A stretch of 64,000 nucleotides of DNA, from positions 1,488,001-1,552,000 of the forward strand of contig NZ_LR134525.1 of the NCBI RefSeq assembly GCF_900638555.1, read 5' to 3'. How positions within the stretch are numbered: position 1 is the stretch's first letter; each line of letters starts with the position of its first letter. The notes under the pieces are model-generated. The model saw only the letters and a list, made by a program, of their open reading frames with translations. It ran no database searches and was not told the DNA's origin. Below are positions 10,364 through 19,321 of this stretch, in pieces. This DNA comes from Neisseria meningitidis (GTDB taxonomy: Bacteria; Pseudomonadota; Gammaproteobacteria; Burkholderiales; Neisseriaceae). Both the position numbers and the translations under genes were made by a program.

Positions 10364-10660
10364 GTATTGATAAACATATTATCTTCAATATATTCAATTG
10401 GATAATTGTTTACCTAAGCAAAGATAATTGCCTTTTCCTGACAAATAAGTGAAATCAACGGATTGTCAAAACACAGCCTGAAATAAAAAACCTCCCTGAT
10501 TTCTTTTATTTGTCCTTAAAATCAGAAAGGTTCGGGATGGTCGGGTTATTTTTCCAAACGTACCGCCGCCCTGCCGATTTCGTATAAAATTCCGCCGTAA
10601 CCCGACAAGCCCGAACCCTGTCGCCCCGAAAGGCGGGGTGTCAAACATTAAGGAATTGTG

Positions 10661-11173
10661 ATGAAAAACTTTAACGGCAAACTCATCCTCATCGGACTGA
10701 TGGGCGCGGGCAAAACCACGCTGGGCCGGCAAATGGCGCAGCGGCTGGATTACCGTTTTTACGACAGCGATCACGAAATCGCCGCAGCCGCCGGCGTTCC
10801 CATCCCCACCATATTTGAAATGGAAGGCGAACAGGGATTCCGTTCGCGCGAAACCGCCATACTCAAAAAGCTGGTTATCCTGCCCCATATCGTCCTGTCC
10901 ACCGGCGGCGGCGCGGTGTTAAAAGAAGAAAACCGCGCCCTTATCCGCAAAAGCGGCACGGTCGTCTATCTGCACGCCCCGCCCGAAACCCTGCTCGAAC
11001 GCACGCGCTGCGACAACAGCCGTCCTTTGCTGCAAGTTGCCGATCCTTTGGCGAAATTACGTGAACTCTACGCCGCACGCGACCCCGTTTACCGCCAAAC
11101 CGCCGACTTTACCGTAGAATCGGCAAACTGCCGGGAAACCGTGCAAACCCTGCTCAAACGCTTATCCCGATAA
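10661..11173 (+). CDS. aroK: Shikimate kinase I
   Basis: A 170-residue kinase that phosphorylates shikimate at the 3-OH in aromatic amino-acid synthesis. The Walker A loop [11 protein letters not shown] lies at residues 11-21, followed by the shikimate-binding DSDHEI segment and STGGG motif, and the lid arginines ([14 protein letters not shown]). The ATG at 10661 is preferred over the adjacent GTG at 10658, as AAGGA lies six bases before it. It is followed 79 bases later by aroB, the usual arrangement downstream of pilQ. Confidence 0.95.
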
Positions 11174-11252
11174 ACCGGCATATGCGCCGCGCCCAGAAAA
11201 CCAAACCGCGCCCCGCCCGGCGGGCCGGCGGTTCAAACTTTAAGGAACAACA

Positions 11253-12331
11253 ATGAAAACACTGACCGTACACACCCCGTCCCACAGCTACCCCATCTTT
11301 ATCGGCAACGGACTGCTGCCGCAGGCAGGAAGCCTGCTCAAACCGCATTTGGGCAAACGCGCCGCCATCATCACCAACGAAACCGTCGCCCCGCTCTACC
11401 TCGGCACGCTTCAGACGGCATTGGATGCGGCAGGCGTATCCCATTTCAGCATCATCCTGCCCGACGGCGAGGCGCACAAAAACTGGCAGACGCTCAACCT
11501 CATCTTTGACGGGCTGATGCAAAACCGCGCCGAACGCAAAACCACGCTCATCGCACTGGGCGGCGGCGTGATCGGCGATATGACGGGTTTTGCGGCGGCT
11601 ACTTATCAACGCGGCGCGCCATTTGTTCAAATTCCCACTACTTTATTAAGTCAGGTCGATTCCTCCGTCGGCGGCAAAACCGCCATCAACCACCCGCTCG
11701 GCAAAAATATGATCGGCGCGTTCTACCAGCCGCAGGCGGTGCTTGCCGACTTGGACACGCTGCACACCCTGCCCGCCGCGAACTGTCCGCCGGTATGGCG
11801 GAAGTCATCAAATACGGCACGCTCGGCGACATTAGTTTTTTTGAATGGCTGGAACAGCATATGCCCGAACTGATGGCACTCGAACGCGCGCCCCTCATCC
11901 AAGCCGTGTACCGCTGTTGCCAAATGAAGGCAGACATCGTCGCCCAAGACGAAACCGAACAGGGCATACGCGCATGGCTCAACCTCGGACACACCTTCGG
12001 ACACGCCATTGAAACCGAGATGGGTTACGGTACTTGGCTGCACGGCGAGGCCGTCGCCGCCGGCTGCGTGTTGGCGGCGCGTTTGTCCGAACAACTGGGC
12101 AAAATCTCCGCCGCAGATACCGCGCGGCTCGCCGCCCTGCTCGAAGCCGCCGGACTGCCGTCCGCGCCACCCGTGTTTGCCTTTGAAAAATGGCTGGAAC
12201 ACATGAGCCACGATAAAAAAGTCAGCGGCGGCATCATGCGCTTTATCGGTCTGAACCGGCTGGGCGAAGCCAACATCACCGAAATTACCGACACGGACAT
12301 CCTCCGCCGCACCCTGCAACCGTATCTCTGA
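11253..12331 (+). pseudogene. aroB: 3-dehydroquinate synthase AroB, one-base frameshift
   Basis: AroB makes 3-dehydroquinate from DAHP with NAD and a metal ion. The first part runs in frame from 11253 and shows the NAD-binding GGGVIGD and [17 protein letters not shown] motifs. At about 11774-11780 the sequence reads GCCCGCCGCGAAC, where the family motif [17 protein letters not shown] needs one more C. Downstream, all remaining motifs, including the metal ligands in [12 protein letters not shown], are intact in the next frame to 12331. Restoring one C gives 359 residues, the normal length. As written, the first frame ends at 11873 and the enzyme would be inactive, giving dependence on aromatic compounds, unless the base was lost in sequencing. 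Confidence 0.9.
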
Positions 12332-12389
12332 TTTCCTCTGCCGATGTGCTGCCGCGCGGGTTTGACGCACGATGATGATTTTCCATCAT

Positions 12390-12838
12390 CTTTCTCCGCA
12401 AAAGCGGGAATCCGGTCCGTTCGGTTTCGGTCGTTTCCGATAAGTTCCCGTTGCTTTTCATTTCTAGATTCCCACTTTCGCAGGAATGACGGTGGAAAGG
12501 TTTTTGTTGTTTCGGAGAAGTTTCTGCAACCCTAGAATCTCGTTATTTCCACAAAAAACAGAAACCCAAAACAGCAACTTAAAACCTCGTCATTCCCGCA
12601 AAAGCGGGAATCCAGTCCGTTCGGTTTCGGTCGTTTCCGATAAGTTCCCGTTGCTTTTCATTTCTAGATTCCCACTTTCGTGGGAATGACGGCGGAAGGG
12701 TTTTGGTTTTTTCCGATAAATTCTTGAGGCATTGAAATTCCAGATTCCCGCCTGCGCGGGAATGACGGCTCAAAAGTTACGGAACGAAAAACAACCAAAA
12801 CCGGACAAGTCGGATTCCCGCCTGCGCGGGAATGACGG
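12390..12838. repeat. dRS3/NIME repeat block after aroB
   Basis: At least five dRS3 copies and two copies of the same long RS segment seen at 9655-10015 fill the gap between aroB and the amidotransferase gene. Nothing gene-like is seen, and the remaining bases to 12974 hold only an uptake-sequence core near 12908. Confidence 0.85.
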
Positions 12839-12974
12839 AATCTTAAGTTTCCGTCTTTGTTTTCTGTTTTCTGTTTTCGAGGGAATAACGGGGAACAAGC
12901 CGTATTTCAGACGGCATTTTCAGTTCGGGGTATAATCCGAATACTTGCGACCATCTGAATCATTGGGACAAACC

Positions 12975-13817
12975 ATGTGTCAACTGCTGGGCATGAACTG
13001 CAATACGCCGACCGATATTATGTTTTCCTTTGAAGGCTTCCGCCGCAGGGGCGGCATTACCGACCACCATGCCGACGGTTTCGGCATCGGCTTTTTCGAA
13101 GGCAAAGGCGTGCGCCTGTTCCATGACGACAAACCCAGTGCCAATTCGCCCGTCGCCGACCTCGTGCGCGCCTACCAGATTAAATCGGAAAACGTCGTCG
13201 CCCATATCCGCAAAGCATCACAAGGACAAACCTCGCTGGCGAACACCCATCCCTTTATGCGCGAAATGTGGGGCGGCTACTGGCTGTTTGCCCACAACGG
13301 ACATTTGATTGATTTTTTTCCCGAACAGGGCGAATTTTTCCACCCCGTCGGCACAACCGATTCCGAACGCGCGTTCTGCCACATCCTTAACCGCCTGCGC
13401 ACCCGCTTTGCCGCCCGTCCCGACGACGACACGCTGTTTGACGCGATTGCGGGGCTGACGCACGAAATCCGCAAGTTCGGGCTGTTTAACTTTATGCTTT
13501 CAGACGGCATTGCCCTGTTTGCCCACGCCAGCACACTACTGCACTACATCGTCCGCCAAGCCCCGTTCGGCAAGGCGCGCCTGCTCGACGACGACGTGAT
13601 GGTCGATTTTGCCGAAGTAACCACGCCCTCCGACCGCGTCGCCGTTATCGCCACCCTGCCGCTGACCCGCGACGAATCATGGTCCCAACTTGCCGTGGAC
13701 GAACTGGTCATGTTCCGCGAAGGCAACATCGTCCGACACGACCGTCCCGAAAACCCCGTCTATATGAGTGCCGAAGAAGGTCTGGAAATCGCCCGCGCCG
13801 CCGGCGTATCGGTTTGA
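12975..13817 (+). CDS. Class II glutamine amidotransferase (YafJ-like)
   Basis: A 280-residue single-domain Ntn-type glutamine amidotransferase. Cys2, exposed after removal of Met1 (MCQLLGMNCN), is the expected nucleophile. HADGFGIGFF, HIRKAS and THPFMREMWGGYWLFAHNG are the conserved glutamine-pocket segments. The start at 12975 is required so that Cys is residue 2; an upstream in-frame start would bury it. No synthase domain is attached, so the acceptor is unknown. It is followed by nrdR at 28 bases, probably one transcript with nrdR and ribD. Confidence 0.85.
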   Translation: MCQLLGMNCNTPTDIMFSFEGFRRRGGITDHHADGFGIGFFEGKGVRLFHDDKPSANSPVADLVRAYQIKSENVVAHIRKASQGQTSLANTHPFMREMWGGYWLFAHNGHLIDFFPEQGEFFHPVGTTDSERAFCHILNRLRTRFAARPDDDTLFDAIAGLTHEIRKFGLFNFMLSDGIALFAHASTLLHYIVRQAPFGKARLLDDDVMVDFAEVTTPSDRVAVIATLPLTRDESWSQLAVDELVMFREGNIVRHDRPENPVYMSAEEGLEIARAAGVSV

Positions 13818-13845
13818 CGTTCAGACGGCATCAGGAAGAAACGCC

Positions 13846-14310
13846 ATGAAATGCCCGTTTTGCGCCCACCCCGACACCCGCGTTGCCGATTCGCGTCTGA
13901 TGGAAGAACGCAACGCCGTGCGCCGCCGCCGCCACTGCCCCAACTGCGGCAAACGCTTCGGCACGCTCGAAACCGCCGAACTCAAAATGCCCGCCGTCAT
14001 CGGTCCGGACAAAAAACGTTCGCCCTTCAATGCACAACGCCTCCGCAACGACCTGACCGCCGCCGCCCGAAAATCCGCCCTGACACCCGAACAGATCGAC
14101 GAAACCGTCCGCCTGACGGAACACAGGCTCTACACTTCGGGTCAGCGCGACATCCCCTCTGCCGCACTTGCCGACATGGTGCTAAAAGAGCTGCTTGAGC
14201 ACAACACGGAAGCCGCCGTCCGTTTCGCCGCCCTGCACAAACGCTTCGACAATCCGGCAGACTTTGCCTCGTGGCTGGCGCAAGCCGTCAAAACAGGCGG
14301 CAAAGCCTGA
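13846..14310 (+). CDS. nrdR: Transcriptional repressor NrdR
   Basis: A 154-residue regulator of ribonucleotide reductase genes. The N-terminal zinc ribbon uses CPFC (residues 3-6) and CPNC (about 31-34), followed by an ATP-cone domain (PAVIGPDKKRSPFNAQRLRN onward) that senses ATP and dATP. The start at 13846 gives the typical 154 residues, with an AGGAAGAA ribosome site 6-13 bases upstream. The position just before ribD is common in proteobacteria. Confidence 0.95.
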   Translation: MKCPFCAHPDTRVADSRLMEERNAVRRRRHCPNCGKRFGTLETAELKMPAVIGPDKKRSPFNAQRLRNDLTAAARKSALTPEQIDETVRLTEHRLYTSGQRDIPSAALADMVLKELLEHNTEAAVRFAALHKRFDNPADFASWLAQAVKTGGKA

Positions 14311-14341
14311 TTCCCCCAACCCATACTGATACGGTATCCCC

Positions 14342-15451
14342 ATGTTTTCGGACACAGATATATCCATGATGGAAAACGCCCTCCGACTTGCCGCTTTGGG
14401 GCGTTTTTCCACTTCGCCCAATCCGCGCGTCGGCTGCGTTATCGCACACGGCAGCCAAGTTGTCGGGCAGGGCTTCCACGTCAAAGCGGGCGAACCGCAC
14501 GCCGAAGTCCACGCCCTGCATCAGGCGGGCGAAATGGCTCAAGGCGCGACCGCCTTTGTTACCCTCGAACCGTGCAGCCATTACGGGCGCACACCGCCCT
14601 GCGCCGAAGCTCTGCTCCGTTCCGGCGTAACACGCGTCGTTGCCGCCATGCGCGACCCCAACCCGCCGGTTGCAGGCAAAGGGTTTGCCATGCTCGAAGC
14701 AGCAGGCATCAAGACGGAATGCGGTTTACTCGAACATCAGGCAAGGGAACTCAACCGAGGCTTCCTGTCGCGCATCGAACGCCGCCGCCCCTTTGTCCGC
14801 CTCAAATGCGCCGTTTCGCTGGACGGCAAAACCGCCCTTTCAGACGGCAGCAGCTTTTGGATTACCGGCGAAGACGCGCGTGCCGACGTACAGGTTTTGC
14901 GTGCCGAAAGCTGCGCGGTGCTGACCGGCATCGGCACGGTGTTGGCGGACAATCCCCGGCTCAACGTCCGCGCTTTTCCAACTTTGCGCCAACCCGCACG
15001 CATCGTTTTAGACAGCCGCCTGCGCCTGCCCTTGGACAGCCACCTTCTGACCGACGGACAATCTCCAACCTACATCGCCACCTTGGAACGCGATGAAGAT
15101 AAACTCCGCCCCTATCGGGAACACGCACACATCCGCATCCTGATGCCGTCTGAAACGGCAGACGGCAAAATCGACCTGCACCACCTGATGCGCCTCCTTG
15201 CCGACGAAGGTTTCGGCGAAATCATGGTCGAAGCAGGCTCCGAACTCACATCCGCATTTTTGGCAGAAGATTTGGCGGACGAAATCGTTTTATACCGCTC
15301 GCCCAAAATCCTCGGCGGCGGCAGCGGTTTATTTTGCCTGCCCGAAAACCGCGCCGCCCTTTCCGCACCGCCCTTGTGGACACCTGTTTCAAGCGAAATC
15401 CTCGGACACGACATCAAAACCGTGTTCCGAAAAAACGGCAACGCCTTTTAA
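14342..15451 (+). CDS. ribD: Bifunctional riboflavin biosynthesis protein RibD
   Basis: A 369-residue enzyme with an N-terminal deaminase domain (zinc motif HAEVHAL plus PCSHYGRTPPC) and a C-terminal NADPH-dependent reductase domain (LKCAVSLDGKTAL, then VEAGSELTSAFL). It performs the second and third steps of riboflavin synthesis in the cytoplasm. It starts 31 bases after nrdR. The gene contains an internal uptake core near 14843 and another near 15150. Confidence 0.95.
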   Translation: MFSDTDISMMENALRLAALGRFSTSPNPRVGCVIAHGSQVVGQGFHVKAGEPHAEVHALHQAGEMAQGATAFVTLEPCSHYGRTPPCAEALLRSGVTRVVAAMRDPNPPVAGKGFAMLEAAGIKTECGLLEHQARELNRGFLSRIERRRPFVRLKCAVSLDGKTALSDGSSFWITGEDARADVQVLRAESCAVLTGIGTVLADNPRLNVRAFPTLRQPARIVLDSRLRLPLDSHLLTDGQSPTYIATLERDEDKLRPYREHAHIRILMPSETADGKIDLHHLMRLLADEGFGEIMVEAGSELTSAFLAEDLADEIVLYRSPKILGGGSGLFCLPENRAALSAPPLWTPVSSEILGHDIKTVFRKNGNAF

Positions 15452-15472
15452 AGGGTTTGCGCCATTTCACTA

Positions 15473-15478
15473 TATAAT
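15473..15478 (+). promoter_or_regulatory. Candidate -10 box upstream of the pgl cluster
   Basis: A TATAAT hexamer stands 168 bases before pglF in the 194-base gap after ribD. The -35 region is poor (AAAGGG), so this is only a candidate for the pgl operon promoter. Confidence 0.3.
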
Positions 15479-15645
15479 AACGCCGATAAAAAACGGCACC
15501 ATTCAGACCGCCGCCCACCCGAAAAAGCGCAACCCGGACTGCCGCACCCCGCCGGCAGCCGCGACGGCCTGAAAGCCGTCAAATTCCGATCAAGAAAGGC
15601 TTCAGACGACACAGGCAGAATCCCGCTGCCGACCGGACATCAAAA

Positions 15646-17067
15646 ATGGACACAAAAGAAATCCTCGGCTACGCGGCAGGCTCGATCGGCAGCGCGGTTT
15701 TAGCCGTCATCATCCTGCCGCTGCTGTCGTGGTATTTCCCTGCCGACGACATCGGGCGCATCGTGCTGATGCAGACGGCGGCGGGACTGACGGTGTCGGT
15801 ATTGTGCCTCGGGCTGGATCAGGCATACGTCCGCGAATACTATGCCGCCGCCGACAAAGACACTTTGTTCAAAACCCTGTTCCTGCCGCCGCTGCTGTCT
15901 GCCGCCGCGATAGCCGCCCTGCTGCTTTCCCGCCCGTCCCTGCCGTCTGAAATCCTGTTTTCGCTCGACGATGCCGCCGCCGGCATCGGGCTGGTGCTGT
16001 TTGAACTGAGCTTCCTGCCCATCCGCTTTCTCTTACTGGTTTTGCGTATGGAAGGACGCGCCCTTGCCTTTTCGTCCGCGCAACTCGTGTCCAAGCTCGC
16101 CATCCTGCTGCTGCTGCCGCTGACGGTCGGGCTGCTGCACTTTCCGGCGAACACCGCCGTCCTGACCGCCGTTTACGCGCTGGCAAACCTTGCCGCCGCC
16201 GCCTTTTTGCTGTTTCAAAACCGATGCCGTCTGAAGGCCGTCCGGCGCGCACCGTTTTCATCCGCCGTCCTGCATCGCGGCCTGCGCTACGGCATACCGA
16301 TCGCACTAAGCAGCATCGCCTATTGGGGGCTGGCATCCGCCGACCGTTTGTTCCTGAAAAAATATGCCGGCCTAGAACAGCTCGGCGTTTATTCGATGGG
16401 TATTTCGTTCGGCGGAGCGGCATTATTGTTCCAAAGCATCTTTTCAACGGTCTGGACACCGTATATTTTCCGCGCAATCGAAGCAAACGCCCCGCCCGCC
16501 CGCCTCTCGGCAACGGCAGAATCCGCCGCCGCCCTGCTTGCCGCCGCCCTCTGCCTGACCGGCATTTTCTCGCCCCTCGCCTCCCTCCTGCTGCCGGAAA
16601 ACTACGCCGCCGTCCGGTTTATCGTCGTATCGTGTATGCTGCCTCCGCTGTTTTGCACGCTGGTAGAAATCAGCGGCATCGGTTTGAACGTCGTCCGCAA
16701 AACGCGCCCGATCGCGCTCGCCACCTTGGGCGCGCTGGCGGCAAACCTGCTGCTGCTGGGGCTTGCCGTACCGTCCGGCGGCGCGCGCGGCGCGGCGGTT
16801 GCCTGTGCCGCCTCATTTTGGCTGTTTTTTGTTTTCAAGACCGAAAGCTCCTGCCGCCTGTGGCAGCCGCTCAAACGCCTGCCGCTTTATATGCACACAT
16901 TGTTCTGCCTGGCCTCCTCGGCGGCCTACACCTGCTTCGGCACTCCGGCAAACTACCCCCTGTTTGCCGGCGTATGGGCGGTATATCTGGCAGGCTGCAT
17001 CCTGCGCCACCGGAAAGATTTGCACAAACTGTTTCATTATTTGAAAAAACAAGGTTTCCCATTATGA
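15646..17067 (+). CDS. pglF: Glycan flippase PglF (Wzx/MATE-like)
   Basis: A 473-residue, very hydrophobic protein with about 12 membrane segments and the polysaccharide-transporter family pattern (start DTKEILGYAAGSIGSAVLAV). In the neisserial O-glycosylation pathway PglF moves undecaprenyl-linked sugar from the cytoplasmic to the periplasmic face, where the oligosaccharyltransferase PglO/PglL uses it. Its TGA overlaps the pglG ATG (ATGA at 17064-17067), so the two are translationally coupled. Position and family both support the call. Confidence 0.9.
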   Translation: MDTKEILGYAAGSIGSAVLAVIILPLLSWYFPADDIGRIVLMQTAAGLTVSVLCLGLDQAYVREYYAAADKDTLFKTLFLPPLLSAAAIAALLLSRPSLPSEILFSLDDAAAGIGLVLFELSFLPIRFLLLVLRMEGRALAFSSAQLVSKLAILLLLPLTVGLLHFPANTAVLTAVYALANLAAAAFLLFQNRCRLKAVRRAPFSSAVLHRGLRYGIPIALSSIAYWGLASADRLFLKKYAGLEQLGVYSMGISFGGAALLFQSIFSTVWTPYIFRAIEANAPPARLSATAESAAALLAAALCLTGIFSPLASLLLPENYAAVRFIVVSCMLPPLFCTLVEISGIGLNVVRKTRPIALATLGALAANLLLLGLAVPSGGARGAAVACAASFWLFFVFKTESSCRLWQPLKRLPLYMHTLFCLASSAAYTCFGTPANYPLFAGVWAVYLAGCILRHRKDLHKLFHYLKKQGFPL

Positions 17068-18134
17068 AAATCGTTTTGACCACATCTATGGCAGGCTTGG
17101 GCGGCACGGAAACCGCCACCGTCCGCCTCGGCAGGCTACTCAGGCAGCACGGACACGACATCATGCTTGCCTCTTCGGACGGACCGTTGCTCAAAGAGGC
17201 GCAAGCCTTGGGCATACGTTGGCAACCCGTCAATTTCTATCGCGGCGGCCTTTTCGGCTACCTCAAAGGTATGATTGCCTACGCCCGAATGCTGCGGCGC
17301 GAACAACCCGACATCATCGACTGCCAAATGGCGCGCGTCGTACCCGCCTGCGCCCTTGCCGCCAAAATCGTTTCGCCGAAAACCAAAATCATCTACCACT
17401 CGCACGGTTTGGACGCGGCAACCTACCCCAAAATCGCCAAACTCTTCGACAAGCTGGGCGTGTACATCATCGGTAACTGCAAACACGAACGCGAAAAACT
17501 CATCCGCCACGGTTTCCCCGCCGACCGGATTGTCTACGCCTACAACGCACTCCCCCCCCCGGAATTTCCTTTCTGGAAAACCGTCAAAGGCTGCGTCATG
17601 CTCGGCACGCTGTCGCGTCTGGACACCGTCCGCGCCGTGCATCTGATGCTGGACATTTTCAAAAAAATGGTCGACCGCGATATGCCCGTACGCCTGAACG
17701 TGGCGGGCATAGGCGAAGAAATGGACAATTTGAAAGCGCAGGCGGAACGTCTGGGCATAGACGGCAAAGTTACCTTCCTCGGCGGCGTGCGCGATTTGAC
17801 CGCCTACTTCAAAGACGTGGATATTTTGGTGAACACGCCCCACTGCATCGGCGACCACGGCGCAGGCGTGGGCAACAACATCTTAGAAGCCGGACTTTAC
17901 GACACGCCCGTCGTTACCTACGATATGGCGGGCATTTCCGAAATGGTCGTCAACGGGGAAACGGGTTACTGCATCCCCTTCGGCGACGAAGAAGCCTTTA
18001 TCGCCGCCGTAGACACGCTCGTCAGACAACCGCTGTTGCGCGAAGCAATGGGCAAAAGGCTGCACGCACACGTCGCCGCACTCTGTTCCGACGACGAAAT
18101 CTACCGTACCACCATGGCGGCGTATGCCATGTAA
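17064..18134 (+). CDS. pglG: Glycosyltransferase PglG, open reading frame with C9 tract
   Basis: A 356-residue GT4-type glycosyltransferase. The N-terminus MKIVLTTSMAGLGGTETATV has the glycine-rich entry loop, and the C-terminal half has the sugar-nucleotide region EAGLYDTPVVTYDMAGISEM. A run of nine Cs at 17552-17560 encodes Leu-Pro-Pro-Pro-Glu and is in frame here, so the gene is ON. It is assigned to PglG by position, second in pglF-G-H-B-C-D; its acceptor sugar is not settled in the literature I know. The true start is the ATG at 17064 overlapping pglF, not the much longer open frame that reaches back into pglF. Confidence 0.82.
   Translation: MKIVLTTSMAGLGGTETATVRLGRLLRQHGHDIMLASSDGPLLKEAQALGIRWQPVNFYRGGLFGYLKGMIAYARMLRREQPDIIDCQMARVVPACALAAKIVSPKTKIIYHSHGLDAATYPKIAKLFDKLGVYIIGNCKHEREKLIRHGFPADRIVYAYNALPPPEFPFWKTVKGCVMLGTLSRLDTVRAVHLMLDIFKKMVDRDMPVRLNVAGIGEEMDNLKAQAERLGIDGKVTFLGGVRDLTAYFKDVDILVNTPHCIGDHGAGVGNNILEAGLYDTPVVTYDMAGISEMVVNGETGYCIPFGDEEAFIAAVDTLVRQPLLREAMGKRLHAHVAALCSDDEIYRTTMAAYAM
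17552..17560 (+). repeat. C9 tract in pglG
   Basis: Nine consecutive Cs inside the coding region, preceded by T and followed by GG. A change of one or two bases would shift the frame, so this is a candidate slipped-strand switch. The present length is in frame. Confidence 0.8.
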
Positions 18135-18153
18135 TGCCGTCTGAAAGCCGCCG

Positions 18154-19321
18154 ATGAACATCACCATAGTCGCCCCTTATTGCTCGCTGCCGTCCGAACC
18201 GTATTTCAACCGCTTTTGGTATCTGGCAGAACGATTGTCGCAATCGCACGACGTGTTGCTGATTACCAGCCGTTTCCGCCACTACGACAAATCATTCAGA
18301 CGGCATGAAGATGCTGCCGCCACTTCAAACGGCAGGCTGCGCGTCAAGCTGCTGGACGAACCTGGCTACCGAAAAAACGTCTCCCTCGCCCGCGTCGCCA
18401 GCCACCGCGTATTCGTCCGCAATTTGGCACGCTGGCTGCACAGCCCGCAGGCGGCGGAACAGGACATCGTCTATTCTGCCTATCCGCTGATGGCGACCAA
18501 CCTGCTGTTGGGCAAACACAAAGCGCGTTTGGGCTACAAACTGATTGTCGATGTGCAGGACGTATGGCCGGAGTCTTTCTCCTCGGTCGTACCATTTTTG
18601 AAAAAAGTACCGCACAAGCTGCTGCCCTTTGCTTCACGCGCCAACCGTGCCTACCGCTGCGCCGACGCGCTGGTTGCCGTATCGCAGACTTATCTCGACC
18701 GCGCCAAAGAAGCCAATCCGAACGTACCCGGCGAAGCCGTCTATATCGGTACGGATTTTGCCGCCATCGCCCCCCCCCCCGCGATTCCGCTCCAAAACCA
18801 CCCGCCTTTTCTACTTGGGAACGCTCAGTTACAGCTACGACGTGGAAACCGTGTGCAAAGGTGTTCGGAAACTTTTAGACGACGGCGAAAACGTCGAATT
18901 GCACATCATGGGCGGCGGCCCCGACCTAGAAAAGCTGAAACAGCATGAAAACCGCGCCATCAAGTTTTACGGCTACCTCCCCTACGCCGACATGATTTCC
19001 ATCGCCAAAGGCTGCGACATCGCCGTCAACGCCATCCATAGCCACGCCATGCAATCGGTTACCAACAAACTTTCCGACTATATGGCTTTGCAAAAACCGA
19101 TTTTAAACAGCCAGACCAATGCCGAAGTCCTCGGCCTCTTGAACCTACTACCGCACGAAAACTACCGTTCCGGCGACGTGGACAGCTTCGTTCAAGCCGC
19201 CAAAGATATTTTGAAACGCAAAAACGACCCCGTTCAGTCCGACGAAATCGTCCGCCGCTTCAGGCGCGACATTTCCTATCGGAAAATCGTCAACCTGATT
19301 GAAAGATTGGCAAATGAGTAA
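18154..19321 (+). CDS. pglH: Glycosyltransferase PglH, phase-variable, OFF (C11)
   Basis: A GT4-type glycosyltransferase; the family member PglH adds glucose to undecaprenyl-diphosphate-linked diacetamido-trideoxyhexose. The N-terminal part runs to a poly-C tract at 18770-18780, then continues in the next frame with RFRSKTTRLFYLGTLSYSYD and the GPDLEKLKQHE region up to 19321. With 11 Cs the first frame ends at 18948 in unrelated residues. With 10 or 13 Cs the two halves join into a 388-residue protein. Its last codons overlap the pglB start (ATGAGTAA). Typed as CDS because this is reversible variation rather than decay. Confidence 0.88.
18770..18780 (+). repeat. C11 switch tract in pglH
   Basis: Eleven Cs after GCCATCG and before GCGATT. 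Frame arithmetic on both flanking frames shows that loss of one C or gain of two restores the full reading frame. Confidence 0.92.

Noticed and set aside
16224..17063. Upstream extension of pglG giving a 636-residue protein
   Set aside because: It runs through pglF in another frame; the ATG overlapping the pglF stop is the normal start.
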